From NCBI GenBank assembly GCA_910586875.1, contig CAJUJI010000134.1, positions 1 through 7,481 on the forward strand: 7,481 nucleotides of DNA. Direction: 5' to 3'. The stretch comes from an uncultured Anaerotruncus sp. (GTDB lineage: Bacteria > Bacillota > Clostridia > Oscillospirales > Ruminococcaceae). This document shows positions 6,670-7,481 of the stretch, piece by piece. The number at the start of each line of letters is the position of its first letter. Position 1 is the first letter of the stretch. The position numbers and the translations under genes were made by a program. Under the pieces are notes generated by a model. That model made no database searches, was not told the DNA's origin, and saw only the letters and a program-made list of their open reading frames with translations.

Positions 6670-6704
6670 CTGTATCAGCCTCCCTTTTCCGTGATTAAAT
6701 GGCT

Positions 6705-7457
6705 TCACCTGCTTTTCAGTTCCTCTGGTACATTGGAAAAATAATCGGGATGCGTCTCCAACAGATTGACCGCAAAGGTGGCAGGCTTGCCTTCCTCGCT
6801 GAATACATCGTTGATATGCGCCTTTAGAATCGATGCCAGCCGTTCCTGCTCCCCATTGATGATGCAGTTTAGAATCTGCTTGTGCGATTCCAGCATATTT
6901 TCAATCAAGTTTGCCCGCGGAATCATATAGCAACGAACCCGGTCCACCTGATAACACATCCTTCTGACCATCCGGTAGGTCTCCTCCATATTGGCCGTCC
7001 GAAAGATGATGTGGTGAAATTCATTGTCCAGCTCGTAAAAGCTTTTGCGCCCATAATTGCCCTCCACCAGATTGCGCTGCAACGCCAGATTTTCCGAAAG
7101 CTCCCCAACCGCGTCCAGCGAGAGCCTGCCGCATAAGGAGGAGGCAATCAGCGTCTCCAAGGAGGTGCGCACAAATTTTCCTTCGGTGATCAGGTTCCAG
7201 TCAATCAGCGAAACCACCGTTTTATTGCGGGCGTAGATGGTCACCAGATGATCCTCTTTTAAGGAGAAAAGCGCTTCCCGCACCGGAGTGCGGCTCACCC
7301 CCAGACGCGCGGAAATCTGTGTGTCGCTGAGCACCTCCCCAGGGGTGAACTTCCAGGACATAATTTCTTCCTTTAAAATCCGGTAAACATACTGCCTGCT
7401 GTTCTCATTTTCCAGCCGCTCTAAATTACCCAAACCAACTGTCATTTCCAAAAACAT
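6705..7457 (-). CDS. GntR-family regulator with FCD domain (FadR subfamily)
   Basis: This 250-residue protein is a complete FCD-type GntR transcription factor. The N-terminal winged helix covers about residues 18-85, with the recognition region LSDTQISARLGVSRTPVREAL (43-63) typical of the family. The C-terminal all-helical ligand domain (about 92-220) has the four usual metal ligands D144 and H148 (DNEFH), H192 (ESHKQI) and H214 (KAHI). Such domains typically sense small carboxylates through a bound metal. As first gene of the operon it probably controls the amidase-TRAP genes and itself. The start is uncertain. ATG 7457 has GAGG (7463-7460) only two bases away, while ATG 7445 has it 14 bases away. 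The 24 bases left upstream include TATAAA (7480-7475), a possible -10 element. The rest of the promoter and any operator lie outside the window. Confidence 0.93.
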   Translation of the reverse strand: MFLEMTVGLGNLERLENENSRQYVYRILKEEIMSWKFTPGEVLSDTQISARLGVSRTPVREALFSLKEDHLVTIYARNKTVVSLIDWNLITEGKFVRTSLETLIASSLCGRLSLDAVGELSENLALQRNLVEGNYGRKSFYELDNEFHHIIFRTANMEETYRMVRRMCYQVDRVRCYMIPRANLIENMLESHKQILNCIINGEQERLASILKAHINDVFSEEGKPATFAVNLLETHPDYFSNVPEELKSR

Positions 7458-7481
7458 TACCTCGATATGAATTATTTATAC

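Overview
The window looks like the chromosome of a low-to-mid GC Gram-positive anaerobe, most likely class Clostridia and perhaps near Ruminococcaceae/Oscillospiraceae. The reasons are a DUF4364 protein (a family I know from Clostridia), strong AGGAGG/GGGAGG ribosome binding sites, consensus sigma-A-type promoters, a tRNA without encoded CCA, and a DctP lipoprotein with a Gram-positive-style lipobox. The genus assignment is only a guess. No mobile element, CRISPR array or phage gene is visible.

Left part (1-1822). A minus-strand VTT-domain (TVP38/TMEM64, 'SNARE-associated') membrane protein runs off the left edge. It is divergent from a plus-strand pair: a DUF4364 protein with a winged-helix-like N-terminus, then a small four-helix membrane protein with a TTG start. 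The pair has a clear TTGCAT-17-TATGAT promoter.

Middle (1823-2214). A fully consensus extended -10 promoter drives a monocistronic tRNA-Leu(CAG). Its leader carries a 12-bp hairpin with a GCGA tetraloop just before the mature tRNA. An intrinsic terminator follows the tRNA. A second, perfect 18-bp bidirectional terminator then separates it from the convergent operon on the right.

Right part (2215-7481, all minus strand). This is one catabolic operon, in transcription order: GntR/FCD-family regulator, amidase-signature hydrolase, then TRAP transporter DctP (substrate-binding lipoprotein), DctQ (small membrane subunit) and DctM (large permease). The layout suggests that the regulator senses an organic acid, the TRAP system imports a carboxylate-bearing compound, and the cytoplasmic amidase hydrolyses its amide bond. 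A strong stem-loop between dctP and dctQ probably raises the amount of DctP relative to the membrane subunits. The substrate cannot be read from the sequence. This dedicated amide-uptake and hydrolysis module is the most interesting system in the window; all its parts belong to known families, but the combination and substrate are not ones I can name.
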